Of a stretch of 36,223 bases of DNA, positions 7,042 through 15,210 are shown piece after piece (within the stretch, counting starts at the first letter, position 1; every line of letters starts with the position of its first letter). The position numbers were made by a program, and so were the translations under genes. The notes under the pieces are model-generated. The model searched no databases. It had not been told where the DNA came from and worked only from the letters and a program-made list of their open reading frames with translations. The stretch is from Bradyrhizobium sp. Leo170 (GTDB lineage: Bacteria; Pseudomonadota; Alphaproteobacteria; Rhizobiales; Xanthobacteraceae), in assembly GCF_004296405.1 (NCBI RefSeq), contig NZ_PSRR01000049.1, positions 1-36,223 on the forward strand, in the 5' to 3' direction.

Positions 7042-7806
7042 TCAAGTGAAGATAGGTCGTAGTCTCGATGGCGCTTGCTTGGCCAGGATGCCAAGGTTTT
7101 GGAGATCTCGCGTCGCATCATCTTCGGACGTTCCTGTTGAGGTATCGAGACGGTAGCCGATATACCGCCTGGAGACGATCGGGTCGTAGCCGAGACGGTC
7201 GCGCAGCTTCTTGCGCAGTTTGCTTACGTGACTTTCGATCACGTTTTCATCGAACGTTTCCTCAAAGATCCCATAAACCGCATTGAAGATCTGCGTTTTG
7301 GTCAGCCATTTCCCTTGCTGACCAACCATGTGTTCCAGGATACGGAGCTCGCGACGCGGCAGCATCATGACGGCTCCTCCAATTTCCGGATCTCTCCCGT
7401 CAAAGAAGACCCGAATCGCACTTTGCCTGCCATGGACCGATATTCCGAGACTGCGGCGGGAGATCGCGGCAGTTCTTGCCAGGATCTCGCGTGGGTGGAC
7501 TGGAATATGGACGACATCATCCACGCCAGCTTCAAAGAGCTCAACCGTGTGCTTAAGCATTCTCTGGTTGCTGAGCGCGATGATCGGCGCACGGCAGCGC
7601 TTGCGGACAGTGCGGGGCAAGGTGGCGCGAGTATCACAATCTCCAAGAAGAAAAGCGTCAATGGCCGACAGCTCATCGTCGCCCGCAGATTCCAGCCACT
7701 CCAAGAACTCCGTTGGCGAAAATCCAACAGAAGAAATGCCTTCACGATCGAAGCCGCCGATGTAGCCGGTTGCAACGTTCTCTCGATCATCAATGATCAC
7801 GTACAT
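7042..7806 (-). CDS. ftcR: FtcR/Rem/LafR-type flagellar transcriptional activator (atypical OmpR-family response regulator)
   Basis: A 254-residue regulator with a receiver-like domain (1-115) and an OmpR-type winged helix (about 130-220). Segments such as EAGVDDVV (92-99), FFDGRDPEIGG (134-144) and SHVSKLRKKLRDRLG (192-206) match my memory of Brucella FtcR and Sinorhizobium Rem, which activate flagellar genes; the Bradyrhizobium counterpart LafR governs lateral flagella. The receiver is degenerate: the conserved Lys before the cis-proline is Ile101 (IPVHP). A 30-residue tail (222-254) goes beyond the usual family end. ATG 7806 is chosen over longer frames because MYVIIDDRE begins the domain and a G-rich ribosome site precedes it. 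No lateral flagellar structural genes are nearby. Confidence 0.85.
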   Translation of the reverse strand: MYVIIDDRENVATGYIGGFDREGISSVGFSPTEFLEWLESAGDDELSAIDAFLLGDCDTRATLPRTVRKRCRAPIIALSNQRMLKHTVELFEAGVDDVVHIPVHPREILARTAAISRRSLGISVHGRQSAIRVFFDGRDPEIGGAVMMLPRRELRILEHMVGQQGKWLTKTQIFNAVYGIFEETFDENVIESHVSKLRKKLRDRLGYDPIVSRRYIGYRLDTSTGTSEDDATRDLQNLGILAKQAPSRLRPIFT

Positions 7807-8835
7807 GCGGTATTTGCCCCCATTCGCCAGGCCTGTTGAAACTTTTTGTAAGGAGTTTTTCGTTCGGCGTGTGCCGGTGGTGATGCTGATAGCGCGGGCA
7901 CATGCTGCTGCAACTGGCGTGGGCGTAGCCGGATAGAACCAATACACATCTCGCCAGCAATGATCGAAACGCTGCCGTGCGGTCGTTGCACGAAGCAACA
8001 AGGCTTGTCCGGTCCAGCAGCCTCCCAGCCCAGAACCAACGGACCATCGAGTGACAGCGCGCAATTTCTAGCTGAGAAACGGCCAAGCCCACGTTGGTCG
8101 CAGAAAATGCCCTGCGCAGGCAGTTCGTTCTTTCCGGATGAGTCACTTGCAGATTCAGCCTGTTGTGGCGTGAGCTCAGCGCGTCGTGGATTTAGGTTCT
8201 TGAGGTTCAGACTCGACGAGACGCCACAAACGCACACGCACGCAATCGTGAAGGTGCCCCTAAGACATAGGTGGTCACCTCGAATACAGAACGGCTAGCT
8301 CAATTGCATCGGAGCGCCCGTTCCCATGTTGAGCGCTCCAAAAATTTGCCGTTCTTTTGTAGAAGCGATGTGAGTCGCTCGTCGTGACGTTGGCAAAATG
8401 CAGAAATGCAATCAAGCTTGCGCCGAGAGTAGTTAGTACGCAGAGCGACCATTTGTTTTGAAATCATTGAAGCAATTGGTTTTGATCAATCATTAGATAA
8501 TTTTGCCGCAATGTTACTTTCGCTCGTGACCTGGAGCCATCGGAAGGCGCGATCATGAATCCCGCCGCGCCAAGATCAAGCATCGTCCATTGCGGCCGGA
8601 AAAGGTGACGCTTAGAAGTTGTCGCCACGGGAACCCGCCACGTGGACGACGACCCGGACGTCATCGCTCCGATTAGACGAAATCTAATTGATCGGATTCT
8701 GCTCGCGAGAAGCGCGGCCTTGTGGCGCGCCGTCCCTTCCCGCGTCATCCGCAATCTCGTTTTCGTCCCGTGGAAGCCAAATCGGCGCTATACTGCTGGC
8801 GCTGATTTCGAGACTACCTCTGGCGGGATGCGGCG
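7807..8835. other. Long gene-free stretch
   Basis: About 1 kb with no frame that looks like a protein on either strand. It contains a 7-bp inverted repeat GGAGCGC/GCGCTCC (8311-8339) followed by AAAAATTT, an AT-rich patch (about 8450-8510) with an FNR/FixK-like sequence TTGGT-TTTG-ATCAA (8476-8489), and around 8669-8690 a fragment resembling the CCGATTAGACGGAATCGG hairpin of the composite repeat at 9121. It may be decayed DNA plus promoter sequence. Confidence 0.5.
8476..8489. promoter_or_regulatory. FNR/FixK-like box (4/5 + 5/5 half-sites)
   Basis: TTGGT-TTTG-ATCAA matches the FNR-type consensus TTGAT-N4-ATCAA at nine of ten half-site positions. It is 347 bases upstream of the small Cys-rich gene and 670 bases upstream of the FtcR-type gene, far for a simple activator site. 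Chance occurrence in an AT-rich patch is possible. Confidence 0.25.
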
Positions 8836-9078
8836 ATGCAGGACAATTCACTTATTCTGCAATCCATCATCACATGCCCACATTGCGGGCATCGTCAGAT
8901 GGAAATCATGCCGCTGGATGCCTGCAGGTTCTTCTACGATTGCAAGGCATGCGGTGCTCACCTGAAGCCCAAGCCAAGCGATTGCTGCGTTTTCTGTTCC
9001 TATGGGACCGTGCCATGCCCGCCGGTTCAGGCCAACCGTGGAGCATCGACCTGCGCTTGCCCAGCCCGAGAGGACTGA
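8836..9078 (+). CDS. Small cysteine-rich protein of the GDCC(V)FCSYG family
   Basis: An 80-residue protein with eleven cysteines: CPHC (14-17), Cys30, CKAC (36-39), CCVFC (50-54), Cys61 and two near the end (73, 75). The stretch KPKPSDCCVFCSYGTVPCPP (44-63) is the hallmark of a small bacterial family that I recall from mercury and other metal-resistance neighbourhoods; the usual Gly before DCC is Ser here. The CxxC pairs suggest metal binding, probably in the cytoplasm, as there is no signal peptide. No mer genes lie next to it, so the metal link is inference. It may have an extended C-terminus (66-80) compared with relatives. Confidence 0.7.
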   Translation: MQDNSLILQSIITCPHCGHRQMEIMPLDACRFFYDCKACGAHLKPKPSDCCVFCSYGTVPCPPVQANRGASTCACPARED

Positions 9079-9120
9079 GCAACTGGGGAGATGCCGACCT
9101 GTTTCGCGAGTTCCGCGCTA

Positions 9121-9221
9121 GATCATGATCCGATTAGACGGAATCGGATCATGATCTCATCTCTTTGTTTGAGCATGATCTTTTCGGAAAACCGGTTTCC
9201 ACTTTTCCGGATCATGCTCTA
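9121..9221. repeat. Two-hairpin composite intergenic repeat, copy 2 (inverted relative to copy 1)
   Basis: Hairpin B' is a perfect pair GATCATGATCCGATT/AATCGGATCATGATC (about 9122-9157). Then come CTCTTTGTTT (the reverse of the copy 1 linker) and hairpin A from GAGCATGATCTTTTCGG to CCGGATCATGCTC with the core ACCGGTTTCCACTTTTCC. Hairpin A and the linker are shared with 4442-4501; hairpin B differs. Its right edge CTA supplies the TAG stop of the neighbouring minus-strand gene. Confidence 0.85.
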
Positions 9222-9563
9222 TTCCGTCGGCGGCGGGGCTGGGATGGCCCAGGATGGATCGACGCCGAAGGGATGATCGATGAAGAACGCCCAGGCGCCG
9301 TCGGGCAGCCCGCGGTGCACCTCCATGCCGTGATGATGCACATTGATGGCCCTGCCGTCCTTGCCGACGCCGCGGATCAGCCACTGCGATCTGGTCATGG
9401 CGAAATCGCCGGCGACGGTGGTGTGGTGGGTGATGACGTCCATGTGCGGGTTCAGGCCGATATAGGCGGCCATGGTCTGGCGGATCGCCTCTGCCCCTCG
9501 GGCGATCGTGGTGCCGCCATGGACCTGGTCGACCTGCACGATCGAAACCTCCGGATGGTACAT
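9219..9563 (-). CDS. NTF2-like (SnoaL/DUF4440-type) protein, probably lacking its normal N-terminus
   Basis: The recognisable domain starts at AAVAMYHPEVSI and runs through NPHMDVITHHTT and SQWLIRGVG to HHHGMEVHRGLPDGAWAFFI, the usual NTF2-like barrel used by isomerases, hydratases and binding proteins. The first helix found in the family (an FxxAWNxHD-type stretch) is not present. Upstream the frame stays open to 9656 but reads as low-complexity Arg/Pro sequence. The start is set at the ATG at 9561-9563. The gene may be 5'-truncated by rearrangement and non-functional. The TAG stop lies at the edge of the adjoining repeat. Confidence 0.5.
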   Translation of the reverse strand: MYHPEVSIVQVDQVHGGTTIARGAEAIRQTMAAYIGLNPHMDVITHHTTVAGDFAMTRSQWLIRGVGKDGRAINVHHHGMEVHRGLPDGAWAFFIDHPFGVDPSWAIPAPPPTE

Positions 9564-9746
9564 CGCGACAGCGGCGTCAGGCGCGCTTTCCAAACAACGC
9601 GGCCTGATCGAGGGACGCGAAGGACGAAGCTGGCAAGGTCTCCTGGCCTGATGCAATCAGCCAACCAGATTGGCTCTCCAAGCCATAATCGCGCTGACGC
9701 CGCCGACCTAGTCTCCGGTCTTGCAAACAAGGCTTGGGAGATTGTC

Positions 9747-10928
9747 GTGGATTTTGAACTGTCCAGGGAACAACGCGACATCAAGGCTCGGGCCGCCGCG
9801 TTCGTGGAGGAAGTCTGCCGCCCGCTCGAGGATAGTTGGGGCGTGGACGACTACGCCGTGCCACGCGACATCTTCATGGGCGTGGTGCAGAAATTCCGTG
9901 AATACGGTTTCAGGGGATTGGCGGTGCCGAAGGAAGCTGGCGGGCAGGGGCTCGGGACGATTGCGAAGTGCCTGGTCTACGAGGAGATCGTTAAGTCGCC
10001 CGTGATGCATGGCCTGCTCGCGACCTGGTCGGGCTTTCTCGATCCGCATCCCGCGCTTTACGTCGCGCCGGATTGGCAGAAGGAAGCGTACCTCTATCCT
10101 ATCCTCAAAGAGGACAAGTTCTACCACATCAACATCTCGGAGCCGGGAGCGGGCTCCGACGCGGCCGGGATAACGACCACCGCCGTTCGCGACGGCGACA
10201 ATTACATCATCAACGGCATCAAGCGCTGGGCGCCGCCGCCGAACCATCCGGGCATCACGCCCAAATATCTGCTCTGCTATGCCGTGACCGATCCGAGCAG
10301 GGGCTATGAAGGGATCAGCCTGTTCCTGGTCGACTATCCCAATCCCGGCGTGTCGGTGCTGCGCGAATATGAGACCATGGCGCCCGGCACCTATCTCGGC
10401 CGGAGCTGCGACTACCAGTACAAGGATTGCGTCGTCCCGGCGAAGAACATGCTCGGTGCGGAAGGCATGGGCTTCCGCTACATGATGGACCAGCTCAACC
10501 GCAACCGCACCGTGATCGGCGCGCGCCTGACCGGCACCGCGCGCTGGGCGCAGACGCAGGCCGCAAAACGGGCGCGCGAGCGCGAGACGTTCGGCAAGCC
10601 GCTTGCGGAACGGCAGGCCATTCAATGGATGCTCGCGGAATCGGAGATGGATCTCGAGCAGTCGCGGCTGATGGTCTACAAGACCGCCTGGATGCTCGAT
10701 CGCGGCCTCGATGCGCGCAAGGAAGCCGCGATGGTGAAATGTTTCGCCCCGCTCGCGGCCTGCCGGGTCATCGACCGCGCCATCCAGATCCATGGCGGGC
10801 TCGGCGTGCTCAGGGAAAACCGCTTCGGCCAGCTCTATTTCCAGAGCCGCATCGCACAGGTTGCGGAAGGCACCACCGAAGTGATGAAGATGACCATCGC
10901 GCGCGAAGTGCTGCGCGAGTGTGAATAG
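9747..10928 (+). CDS. Acyl-CoA dehydrogenase family protein
   Basis: A 393-residue flavoprotein of the acyl-CoA dehydrogenase fold, expected to oxidise an acyl-CoA to the 2-enoyl-CoA and pass electrons to ETF. It has the FAD/substrate motif ISEPGAGSDAAG (130-141), the second signature QIHGGLGVLRENRFG near 350-364, and EGTTE (374-378), where Glu374 aligns with the catalytic base of medium-chain enzymes. The GTG at 9747 is chosen because VDFELSREQ is the normal N-terminus and GGGAG lies six bases upstream; the frame is open much further upstream. Together with the downstream acyl-CoA ligase and binding protein on the other strand it suggests carboxylic-acid catabolism. Confidence 0.92.
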   Translation: MDFELSREQRDIKARAAAFVEEVCRPLEDSWGVDDYAVPRDIFMGVVQKFREYGFRGLAVPKEAGGQGLGTIAKCLVYEEIVKSPVMHGLLATWSGFLDPHPALYVAPDWQKEAYLYPILKEDKFYHINISEPGAGSDAAGITTTAVRDGDNYIINGIKRWAPPPNHPGITPKYLLCYAVTDPSRGYEGISLFLVDYPNPGVSVLREYETMAPGTYLGRSCDYQYKDCVVPAKNMLGAEGMGFRYMMDQLNRNRTVIGARLTGTARWAQTQAAKRARERETFGKPLAERQAIQWMLAESEMDLEQSRLMVYKTAWMLDRGLDARKEAAMVKCFAPLAACRVIDRAIQIHGGLGVLRENRFGQLYFQSRIAQVAEGTTEVMKMTIAREVLRECE

Positions 10929-10972
10929 CGCGCGACGAGCCTGGGCCGAAGCGGGCAACGGCGTCTGTTCCC

Positions 10973-11118
10973 CCTCTCCCCGTTCTTACGGGGAGAGGGT
11001 TGGGGTGAGGGGCTGTCTCCGCGAATACGGCGAGAGATACATGCGTGGAGAGCCCCCTCACCCGGAATTCAAGCTTTGCTTGAATTCCGACCTCTCCCCG
11101 CAAGAGCGGGGAGAGGTG
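10973..11118. repeat. Triple-hairpin intergenic repeat, likely bidirectional terminator
   Basis: Three perfect hairpins lie between two convergent genes: CCCTCTCCCC/GGGGAGAGGG (10973-11000), CGGAATTCAAGC-TTT-GCTTGAATTCCG (11064-11090), and ACCTCTCCCCGC-AAGA-GCGGGGAGAGGT (11091-11118). The outer parts (GGTGAGGGGC near 11005 and GCCCCCTCACCC near 11053) also pair, so the whole can fold as one cruciform. This is a common layout of dispersed palindromic units in Bradyrhizobium. A role in transcription termination for both genes is inferred from position. Confidence 0.75.
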
Positions 11119-11128
11119 GTCGCAAGCC

Positions 11129-12340
11129 TCACTTCTCCGCGTCGATCACCTCGCCGACCGGCTTCCATTTCACGCCGTCGAACTGCATCAGTTGTTCCTG
11201 GCTCATCGGCGTGTAGCGCGTCGGGGTGGTGTTGAGCTTGATGCCCGGGAGCATGATCGGGAGGACGAGATCCTTGATGCTGGTCGCCTGCTTCATCAGG
11301 TTCTCGCGTGTCAGGTCGTCGCCGCAATTCTTCAAGACGTGAACGAAGGTCTGCGCCGTCGCATAGCCGAACACGTGATAGGTCTCGGACGGGTTGGCTT
11401 CGGGCATGTATTGCTTCATGAAGGCGAGATATTCCTTCATGCCGGCATCGTCGGCCCATGCCGCATCGTTCGGATCCTTGCGGAAGGCGACGGTGATGAC
11501 GCCCTTGGAATTCTCCAGCCCCGCCGGCACCAGCGTGCTGGAGATCGAGCCGGCGGCGTCACTGAGAAGATGCAGCGCATCCCATTTCGTCTCCGCCATC
11601 TTCTTGATCGCCTGCGCGGAGAATTTCGGCGTCGAAATGTCGAGGAACACGTCGGCGCCGGTGGCCTTCAGGATCAGGATCTGCGAGTCGATGGTCGGCT
11701 CGGCGATCTCGTAGCTGAGCTCCTTGACGATCATCGTGGCGGCCTTGTCGTCAAGCCCGTCGCGAAAGCCCTTGAGGTGATCGCGGCCGAAATCGTCGTT
11801 CTGGAACAGCACCGCGACTTTCGCATTGGGCCGCTCCTGGAGGAGATATTTGGCGTAGATCACGCCCTTGGCATGGTTGTTCGGCTGCCAGCCCATCGAC
11901 CACGGATAAGTCGCAGGCTCGGAGACGCGGTTGGCGCCGGTACCGAGGAACAGGCCCGGCACCTTCTTCGCGTTCAGATATTTCTGTGTGGCGAAGTTGG
12001 TCGGCGAGCCGAAGGTGCCGACGATGGCGAGCACCTCCTCGCTTTCGACGAGGCGGCGGGTCTGCTCGACGGCCTTGGGCGGGCTATAACCGTCGTCGAG
12101 CGAGACCAGGTTGATCTTGCGGCCATTGACGCCGCCTTCCGCATTCACCTTCTGGAAGTAAGCGGTCATCGCGCGGCCGATCGCCGCGAAGCTCGACGCT
12201 GGGCCGCTATAGGGCATGGTCTGACCGATCTTGACCTCGCTATCAGTCACGCCCGGTCCGTAGTTCTTCTCCTGTGCGAATGCGGAGAACGACAATCCTG
12301 CCCATGCGATTGCACAGGTCGCCACCATGAGCTTCTTCAT
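11129..12340 (-). CDS. ABC transporter substrate-binding protein (branched-chain amino acid / Leu-Ile-Val type)
   Basis: A 403-residue periplasmic binding protein. A signal peptide (MKKLMVATCAIAW... to AFAQ, about residues 1-22) precedes a type I periplasmic-binding fold with VTDSEVKIGQTMPYSG (30-45) and AIVGTFGSPTNFA in the ligand cleft. In Bradyrhizobium such LivK-like proteins often carry aromatic or aliphatic acids rather than amino acids. The start at 12340 is chosen because it begins the signal peptide and AGGA lies upstream; the frame extends further upstream into the ligase gene. It is 35 bases after the acyl-CoA ligase on the same strand, so the pair is probably one operon. The permease and ATPase genes are not in the window. 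Confidence 0.9.
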   Translation of the reverse strand: MKKLMVATCAIAWAGLSFSAFAQEKNYGPGVTDSEVKIGQTMPYSGPASSFAAIGRAMTAYFQKVNAEGGVNGRKINLVSLDDGYSPPKAVEQTRRLVESEEVLAIVGTFGSPTNFATQKYLNAKKVPGLFLGTGANRVSEPATYPWSMGWQPNNHAKGVIYAKYLLQERPNAKVAVLFQNDDFGRDHLKGFRDGLDDKAATMIVKELSYEIAEPTIDSQILILKATGADVFLDISTPKFSAQAIKKMAETKWDALHLLSDAAGSISSTLVPAGLENSKGVITVAFRKDPNDAAWADDAGMKEYLAFMKQYMPEANPSETYHVFGYATAQTFVHVLKNCGDDLTRENLMKQATSIKDLVLPIMLPGIKLNTTPTRYTPMSQEQLMQFDGVKWKPVGEVIDAEK

Positions 12341-12375
12341 GCTCTTTTCCTGTCTTCGTTGTTGATGATCTCTGA

Positions 12376-13902
12376 TCAGGCCGGCTGCAGATAGCGCTGC
12401 TTCAGCACGTGCTTGAACAGCTTGCCGTTCTCCTGCCGCGGCAGCTCGGCCTCGAAATCGATCGAGCGTGGGCATTTGACATGCGACAGGCCGTCCCGGC
12501 AGAACGCCATCAGGTCGTCCGCAAGCGCCGATGATGCCTTCGACGGCTCCCTGAGCTGCACCACCGCCTTGACCTCCTCGCCATATTCCGGATTGGGAAT
12601 TCCGAACACGGCGACATCAGCGACATCAGGATGCAGCGCCAGGCGGTTCTCGATCTCGGCGGGATAGATATTGACGCCACCGGAGATGATCATGTGCGAG
12701 CGGCGGTCGGTCAGATAGAGATAGCCGTCGTGATCGAGATAGCCGACATCGCCGATGGTCGACCAGCCCTTGGCGTTTCGCGAGCGCGCGGTCTTCTCGG
12801 GATCATTGTGATAAACGAATTGCGGGCCGTCGAAATAGACGTCACCGATCTCGCCGGGGCCAAGTTCGTTCTGCGCTTCGTCGAGGATATGGATGGTGCC
12901 GACGCAGGCGCGCCCGACCGAGCCGCGGTGCGTCAGCCAGTCAGCGGTCGAGATGCAGGTGGCGCCGTTGCGCTCCGAGCCCGCGTAATATTCCCAGACG
13001 ATCGGGCCCCACCAATCGATCATCCGCTCCTTGAGCTCGGGCGGACAAGGTGCGGCGGCGTGGATCGCGCAGCGATGCGATGAGAGATCGTAGCGGGCGC
13101 GTATCTCGTCCGGCAGCGCGAGCAGGCGGAAGAACATCGTCGGCACCCACTGGCTGTGGGTGATGCGGTAATGCTCGATCGCGGCCAGCGCCTGCTCGGG
13201 TACGAACTTCTTCATGATGACTGCAGTGCCGCCGCTCTCCAGCGTGCGCATGGTGAAGCGAAGCGGCGCGCCATGGTACAGCGGTGCCGGAGAGAGATAG
13301 ACCGTATCCTCCGCGAAGCCGAAATTGTCGCGCACCCAGTCGCCGGATGCCTGGGCCTGGCGGAGATTGGCGAACAGCGGCTGCTTGATGCCTTTGGGCC
13401 TGCCGGTCGTGCCTGAGGAATAGAAGAAATCCTTGCCGACGGGCCCGTCGGGAATCTCGATCAGGCGATCGAACCGGGCGAGCTCCGCGGCGTAATCAAA
13501 GCTGCCGTCCAACGCGCCGCCCGGCGCGTACACCGCGCACCGGTGCGGATTGTCGGCGAGCAGCGCCTGGACCGCGTCCGCAAAACGCGCGGCTACAAAG
13601 AACAGCTTGGCGCCGCTGTCGCGCACGATATAGGCCGCCTCTTCGGGCCTCAGATGCGTGCTGACAGGCGTGTAATAGACGCCGTGGCGTCGCGCGCCCC
13701 AGATCAGCTCGAAATAAGTAGGGTCGTTGTCGAGCATGATCGCGATGCCGTCGCCGGCGGCGAGCCCCATCCAGATCAGGAGCTGTGTGACGGCATTGGC
13801 GCGGCGGTCGAGCTCGCCATAGGTAATCGCTTGGTCGGAAAAGGCGACGAGCGCGGCGGTCTTGTCGGGATGACGTTCAGCCCATTGGCGCAGGATTGGC
13901 AT
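12376..13902 (-). CDS. AMP-forming acyl-CoA synthetase (acyl/aryl-CoA ligase)
   Basis: A 508-residue ANL-superfamily enzyme that activates a carboxylic acid to its CoA thioester through an acyl-adenylate. It has the P-loop-like YSSGTTGRPKG (161-171), the WEYYAGSE adenine motif, the hinge-region TIGDVGYLDHDGYLYLTDRR stretch and the catalytic lysine Lys494 (ENGKLFK) near the C-terminus. Length is normal. It is followed after 35 bases by a periplasmic binding protein, a pairing that suggests uptake and activation of the same acid. The neighbouring acyl-CoA dehydrogenase could be the next step. The substrate cannot be named. Confidence 0.9.
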   Translation of the reverse strand: MPILRQWAERHPDKTAALVAFSDQAITYGELDRRANAVTQLLIWMGLAAGDGIAIMLDNDPTYFELIWGARRHGVYYTPVSTHLRPEEAAYIVRDSGAKLFFVAARFADAVQALLADNPHRCAVYAPGGALDGSFDYAAELARFDRLIEIPDGPVGKDFFYSSGTTGRPKGIKQPLFANLRQAQASGDWVRDNFGFAEDTVYLSPAPLYHGAPLRFTMRTLESGGTAVIMKKFVPEQALAAIEHYRITHSQWVPTMFFRLLALPDEIRARYDLSSHRCAIHAAAPCPPELKERMIDWWGPIVWEYYAGSERNGATCISTADWLTHRGSVGRACVGTIHILDEAQNELGPGEIGDVYFDGPQFVYHNDPEKTARSRNAKGWSTIGDVGYLDHDGYLYLTDRRSHMIISGGVNIYPAEIENRLALHPDVADVAVFGIPNPEYGEEVKAVVQLREPSKASSALADDLMAFCRDGLSHVKCPRSIDFEAELPRQENGKLFKHVLKQRYLQPA

Positions 13903-14009
13903 TTCTTCCCCGTGTTGACCGAGAACTCGGCCTTGCGGGGATTATCCGCATCAAGGCTGCATCATTGAATGACCGCGCATGCCAATCCGATTGGCGGAAT
14001 CCGACTGCG

Positions 14010-15068
14010 TCACTCTGTCCGGGAGTTGCGGCGCTCGCGGAACTCGCCAGGCGTCACGCCGGTCCAGCGCCTGAACGCGCGATGGAAGGTGCTGAGCTCG
14101 GAGAAGCCGAGCGAGACCGCAATTTCTTCCAGCGACAGGCGGGACTTCTGCAGCAGGTGGGTGGCGAGGTCGCGGCGCAGCCGGTCCTTGATTTCCTGAA
14201 AGCCGCAGTTCTCTTCTTCGAGCAGGCGGCGGCGCAGCGTCTGCGGCGAGACCGCCAGCATCCCGGCGATGTCCTCGAACGACAGCGGACGCTTGAGGTT
14301 GCGGCGGAGAATGCCGCGCACCCGTTCGGCCATGCTGCTGTCGTCGCGGTAGCGCACCAGAAGCGCATTGGGCATCGATGCGAGGAAACGCCGCAGCCGC
14401 TCCTCGTCCGGCATGATCGGCAGATCAAGCAACTCAGCGTCGAAGCGAATTTCGGTGCGCGGCTGATCGAACAGCATCGGCGCCCGGTAGAACGGCTCGA
14501 GCTCCCCGCTGAACGGTTCTTCCGGGAAGACGTAGTGGACGGTGATCAACGGCAGCCGGCGGCCCACCAGCCAGCACATCAGCCCGTAGGCGAACAGGAG
14601 GATCGCGCCATTGACCATGCGCCGCCGGTTCGGCTGGGCGATGGTGTCGGTGACATAGAGCGAGGCGTCATCCGGGCCCTCCGCCAGCCGCACCACGAAA
14701 TCGTCTGCGACCAGATGATAGAACTGGCAGCCGATCCGGATCGCTTCGCGCAAATTGGCAGAGCGGATCAATAGCCGGCACATCATGCGGAAGGTGCCGG
14801 GCTTGATCGGGCGGTTGCACAAAAGCCAGAGCTCGTCGCGCGTCTCCCGGGTCAGGATCGCGATCAGGCGGGCGAACTGGTCCTGCGGCAGCCGGGCGCC
14901 CGGCTTCTCGAGCTGCTCCGGCGTGATGCCGGCGCGCGCCAGCAGCCGGTCGATATCGAAGCCGGCCTCACGCACGCCGCTCAGCACGAGGCCGGCATAG
15001 CCGGAATCGATCGCTGAACGCGACGGCGCAGCGCGTGATGATCGAAGTGCGGCAGAGGCTCCCGGCAT
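14010..15068 (-). CDS. AraC-family transcriptional regulator (arabinose-binding-like N-terminal domain)
   Basis: A 352-residue regulator. The N-terminal part (about 25-220) is of the 'Arabinose_bd' type found in OruR/ArgR-like AraC proteins, with GYAGLVLSGVREAGFDIDRL near 23-42. The C-terminal AraC domain (about 245-345) has two helix-turn-helix units, SFEDIAGMLAVSPQTLRRRL and SLEEIAVSLGFSELSTFHRA, followed by the GVTPGEFR motif. It is divergent from the quinone oxidoreductase gene at 15211 with a 142-base shared upstream region, so it may control that gene, and possibly the acyl-CoA ligase operon downstream on its own strand. The inducer is unknown. Confidence 0.9.
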   Translation of the reverse strand: MPGASAALRSSRAAPSRSAIDSGYAGLVLSGVREAGFDIDRLLARAGITPEQLEKPGARLPQDQFARLIAILTRETRDELWLLCNRPIKPGTFRMMCRLLIRSANLREAIRIGCQFYHLVADDFVVRLAEGPDDASLYVTDTIAQPNRRRMVNGAILLFAYGLMCWLVGRRLPLITVHYVFPEEPFSGELEPFYRAPMLFDQPRTEIRFDAELLDLPIMPDEERLRRFLASMPNALLVRYRDDSSMAERVRGILRRNLKRPLSFEDIAGMLAVSPQTLRRRLLEEENCGFQEIKDRLRRDLATHLLQKSRLSLEEIAVSLGFSELSTFHRAFRRWTGVTPGEFRERRNSRTE

Positions 15069-15210
15069 GGCGTGGTCATGTTAGCGCCCGGATTGTTCCG
15101 TCGCCACCATTCCTGTGGCAGGCAAGGTCAACGCAACTGATCGTTTTCGTCATTGCGGGTGCGGGACTTCTTTTCATTCTCGCCCGTGTGATTGCCGCCG
15201 GAGGACACTG

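Noticed and set aside
7807..8064. N-terminal extension of the FtcR-type protein up to 8064.
   Set aside because: The extra 86 residues are not family-like, and ATG 7806 has a ribosome site and starts the conserved domain.
8464..8754. Possible minus-strand gene of about 96 codons in the gene-free stretch.
   Set aside because: No recognisable motif, no good ribosome site, and part of the frame overlaps a repeat-like fragment.
9165..9746. N-terminal extension of the acyl-CoA dehydrogenase back to 9165.
   Set aside because: The upstream frame is the mirror of the NTF2-like gene and a repeat; GTG 9747 has a strong ribosome site and the normal family N-terminus.
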